Origin: CAZEHJ01 sp964512485
Lineage (GTDB): Bacteria; Bacteroidota; Rhodothermia; Rhodothermales; UBA10348
Length of the DNA: 7,875 bases
Reading direction: 5' to 3'
Assembly: GCA_964512485.1 (NCBI GenBank)
Contig: CAZEHJ010000110.1
Coordinates: forward strand, 1-7,875
Shown piece by piece: positions 6,291 to 7,875 of the stretch (its first letter is position 1; each line of letters starts with the position of its first letter). A model generated the notes under the pieces. It did no database searches and was not told the origin of the DNA. It saw only the letters and a list, made by a program, of their open reading frames with translations. A program made the translations under genes and the position numbers.

Positions 6291-7640
6291 CTACCGGGTT
6301 CTTGACAGCACGGGCGTACCGTAATCGTGCGGATAGCACCAGAATTCGCGTCCATGAATTCCGTCGGCAGCCGAAAAACAAATCTGTGATTTGATGACCG
6401 CATAGTCATTTGGAGTGGCTCCAGATTCCCCTTCCCAGATGTCGACGATCATCTCGGTAGTCGTACCGTTTGTTCGCCACATTTCGACACCATACTGCTG
6501 GGTACGCGCGCTGAAGTAGACCCATTCCGAGTCATACGATATGAACGCGTGCGGGTCGCTCCCCATTGATCCCTCATCCAGGTCAGCAACCATTCTGGCG
6601 CCATCGGTCGCATTCCAGTCCCAGAGTTCCAGACCGTTTTCACCATTGTCCGCGGCGAAGTAAAGAGTGGATCCGTGAGAAAACAGCGCTTCCGGATTGC
6701 TGCCTCTCTCACCGTTTCGAATATCCTGAACCACGACCGGAGCTGACCCGGGAGAAACGGAATAAAGCTCGATCCCTGTATCAGGTGCATTCGCAGCAAA
6801 AAACAATTTCCCTTCATGGACGGTCAACGAACGCGGAGAGGAACTGTCTCCACCTTCATTCAGATCTGCCACGAGACTGGTTTGCGAACCGTCGTAAGAC
6901 CACAATTCGATGCCATATTCTGAGGTATAAGCAACAAAATACACGGTGTTGCCAATAACGCTGAGTTCAGATGGTCTGGATCCAGATGGTCCAGGATTCA
7001 ATTCCGCGATCAGAGAAACGCTAATTCCATCGTACTTGAACAGCTCCGTGCCCATCCCGCTTCGCTCGGCTGCGAAGACCATTTCATTCCCCAGCTGAAC
7101 AAACCCTGTTGGATTTGCGCTGCCAGCTCCTGGATTGATGTCAGACGTCTGGATTACCTGATCACCATCCATTTGCCAGAGTTCGTACCCGGATACCTGG
7201 TCATTTGCGGAGAAATAGACCACATCGTTGTATTCAAAAAATCCGACCGGAGAGGAGCTTCCTTCATTGCCCCCGATGTCCATGATGAGCCGATCTCTCT
7301 GTCCATCAAGTTTAAACAGTTCGCGACCGTACGGCTCCTTCAGGGCCGTGAAATACAGATCATCACGATACACGAAGAACCTTGTCGGGACGCTGTTTCC
7401 CCCCATTGGTTCAATGTCAGACACCCGCTCCAGCTCGATTCCATCATAGGCCCAGATCTCGGCACCGAAAAGATTGTCATTCAGCTGCAGGTAAAGTACA
7501 TCGTCGTGCACGATCATTGAATTTGGATTCCCAGCATCAGGCCCGGGGAAAGCATCAAAAATCAAACCTGAGCCTGGCTCTGGAGATGAACATCCCGACA
7601 CAAGGCCGAGGACGGCCATAAAAACAAAAATACGCTTCAT
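6291..7640 (-). CDS. lipoprotein of nine ELWxYDG repeats, predicted beta-propeller-like
   Basis: This 449-residue protein has a short lipoprotein signal peptide (Lys2, Arg3, hydrophobic 4-14) and the lipobox VSGC with the Cys at 17; Ser follows, so outer-membrane anchoring is likely. The rest is nine repeats of about 46 residues, each built as xIxDInpGxxGSxPxxF, then VYFxAxxxxxGxELWxxDG. The conserved E of the final motif falls at 61, 107, 153, 199, 245, 291, 338, 386 and 432, so the period is 46 except for small insertions in units 7 and 8. Repeats of this ELWxxDGT type are common in secreted or surface proteins of marine Bacteroidota and related bacteria and are generally thought to fold as beta-propellers. 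Substrate or partner is unknown. The last unit has Cys421 and Cys435, possibly a disulphide. The gene converges on hmgA. No clear Shine-Dalgarno precedes the ATG at 7640-7638. Confidence 0.88.
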   Translation of the reverse strand: MKRIFVFMAVLGLVSGCSSPEPGSGLIFDAFPGPDAGNPNSMIVHDDVLYLQLNDNLFGAEIWAYDGIELERVSDIEPMGGNSVPTRFFVYRDDLYFTALKEPYGRELFKLDGQRDRLIMDIGGNEGSSSPVGFFEYNDVVYFSANDQVSGYELWQMDGDQVIQTSDINPGAGSANPTGFVQLGNEMVFAAERSGMGTELFKYDGISVSLIAELNPGPSGSRPSELSVIGNTVYFVAYTSEYGIELWSYDGSQTSLVADLNEGGDSSSPRSLTVHEGKLFFAANAPDTGIELYSVSPGSAPVVVQDIRNGERGSNPEALFSHGSTLYFAADNGENGLELWDWNATDGARMVADLDEGSMGSDPHAFISYDSEWVYFSARTQQYGVEMWRTNGTTTEMIVDIWEGESGATPNDYAVIKSQICFSAADGIHGREFWCYPHDYGTPVLSRTR

Positions 7641-7653
7641 AAACTGACAATGA

Positions 7654-7678
7654 CTCTATTCTGAGCCTCTATTCTGAG
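7654..7678. repeat. 12-bp direct repeat upstream of the repeat lipoprotein
   Basis: CTCTATTCTGAG occurs at 7654-7665 and exactly again at 7667-7678, one base apart, so the period is 13. On the coding strand of the downstream gene the unit reads CTCAGAATAGAG and lies 14-38 bases before the ATG, in the probable leader or promoter. It may be a paired binding site or a slippage duplication. The remainder of the 87-bp gap 7641-7727 shows no convincing promoter or terminator. Confidence 0.55.
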
Positions 7679-7727
7679 TGAACCGCGGCGTAAACGACCA
7701 TACTTGAATAAGGTTTTTCCCGAATCT

Positions 7728-7853
7728 CTAAAAATTGAAATCCGATTCAGATTCAATCGTTCGGTAGCTCGTAACTTCAACAGAGGTGTCCTCGATTCGC
7801 ATCGTAATGATCAGGACATTTTCGGTCGATTCGCGGTAGGAACTGGTGCCGAG
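7728..7853 (-). CDS. C-terminal fragment of a leftward gene, possibly broken
   Basis: Ending at TAG 7730-7728, this minus-strand frame encodes 41 residues back to an in-frame TAG at 7856-7854. The translation (YRESTENVLIITMRIEDTSV at 6-25, ending SDFNF) has coding-like composition with an alternating beta pattern, suggesting the C-terminus of a real protein. Yet the frame is closed 41 codons upstream, within the edge repeat, and the only internal ATG (7802-7800) would leave 24 residues. Another minus frame, open to the edge and ending at TGA 7813-7811, reads as TANRP repeats and could be the true end of the incoming gene. So this is a C-terminal fragment of a duplicated or disrupted gene, or a region with an assembly fault. 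Function unknown. Confidence 0.3.
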   Translation of the reverse strand, partial: LGTSSYRESTENVLIITMRIEDTSVEVTSYRTIESESDFNF

Positions 7854-7875
7854 CTATTCGGTCGATTCGCGGTAG
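7821..7875. repeat. 19-bp direct repeat with 36-bp period at the window edge
   Basis: TTCGGTCGATTCGCGGTAG occurs at 7821-7839 and exactly at 7857-7875, which is the last base of the window, so the second copy may be longer. The 36-bp period is a multiple of three, so both copies are read in the same frame. The core TCGATTCGC also occurs at 7792-7800. Whether a longer array follows cannot be seen. Confidence 0.6.

Noticed and set aside
6283..6295. CGGT...ACCG hairpin between hmgA and the converging lipoprotein gene as a bidirectional terminator.
   Set aside because: The stem is only four pairs with no adjacent T tract, and half lies inside the lipoprotein coding end.
7792..7875. Possible CRISPR start: TCGATTCGC at 7792, 7826 and 7862 with 34-36 base spacing.
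   Set aside because: Only 9 bases are shared by all three and 19 by two. The interval between the two long copies is 17 bases, too short for a spacer, and no cas gene is seen.

Overview
The window looks like chromosomal DNA of a heterotrophic Gram-negative bacterium. Two proteins start with lipoprotein signal peptides, and the HPPD and HGD sequences resemble those of Bacteroidota-like marine or saline lineages (Rhodothermota or Balneolota are my best guess). G+C is intermediate by eye, and several starts lack a clear Shine-Dalgarno, which also fits that group. The taxonomic assignment is an inference. I see no rRNA, tRNA, insertion sequence, phage gene or CRISPR array.

Layout. At the left edge (1-973) two genes read leftward. 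The first encodes a 256-residue protein that looks like a lone N-terminal domain of GspE/PilB/MshE-type secretion or pilus ATPases. It is followed by a gene for a proline/acid-rich protein that runs off the edge. A 217-bp divergent control region (974-1190) holds a good sigma70-like promoter with a perfect dyad in its spacer. From it a small integral membrane protein gene (1191-1463) reads rightward. That gene meets, tail to tail with a 4-bp overlap, a leftward pair (3624-1460): an unrecognised lipoprotein gene and an AcuI/YhdH-type acrylyl-CoA reductase gene. The pair overlaps through TTGA, so the reductase apparently starts at TTG.

A second divergent control region (3625-3907, 283 bp) has candidate promoters, a hairpin and an AT-rich dyad. 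It precedes a rightward two-gene unit: 4-hydroxyphenylpyruvate dioxygenase (hpd) and homogentisate 1,2-dioxygenase (hmgA). Together they carry tyrosine breakdown from 4-hydroxyphenylpyruvate through homogentisate to maleylacetoacetate. The later enzymes (isomerase, fumarylacetoacetase) are not in the window. Converging on hmgA is a leftward gene (7640-6291) for a lipoprotein made almost entirely of nine ~46-residue ELWxYDG repeats. Its upstream region contains a 12-bp direct repeat. The last 150 bases hold the tail of one or more leftward reading frames, disturbed by a 19-bp direct repeat with 36-bp period at the window edge.

Most of the window is ordinary accessory/housekeeping sequence. The points most worth a second look are the detached secretion-ATPase N-domain with its operator-like promoter, the lipoprotein/acrylyl-CoA reductase pair, the very regular repeat lipoprotein, and the edge repeat.
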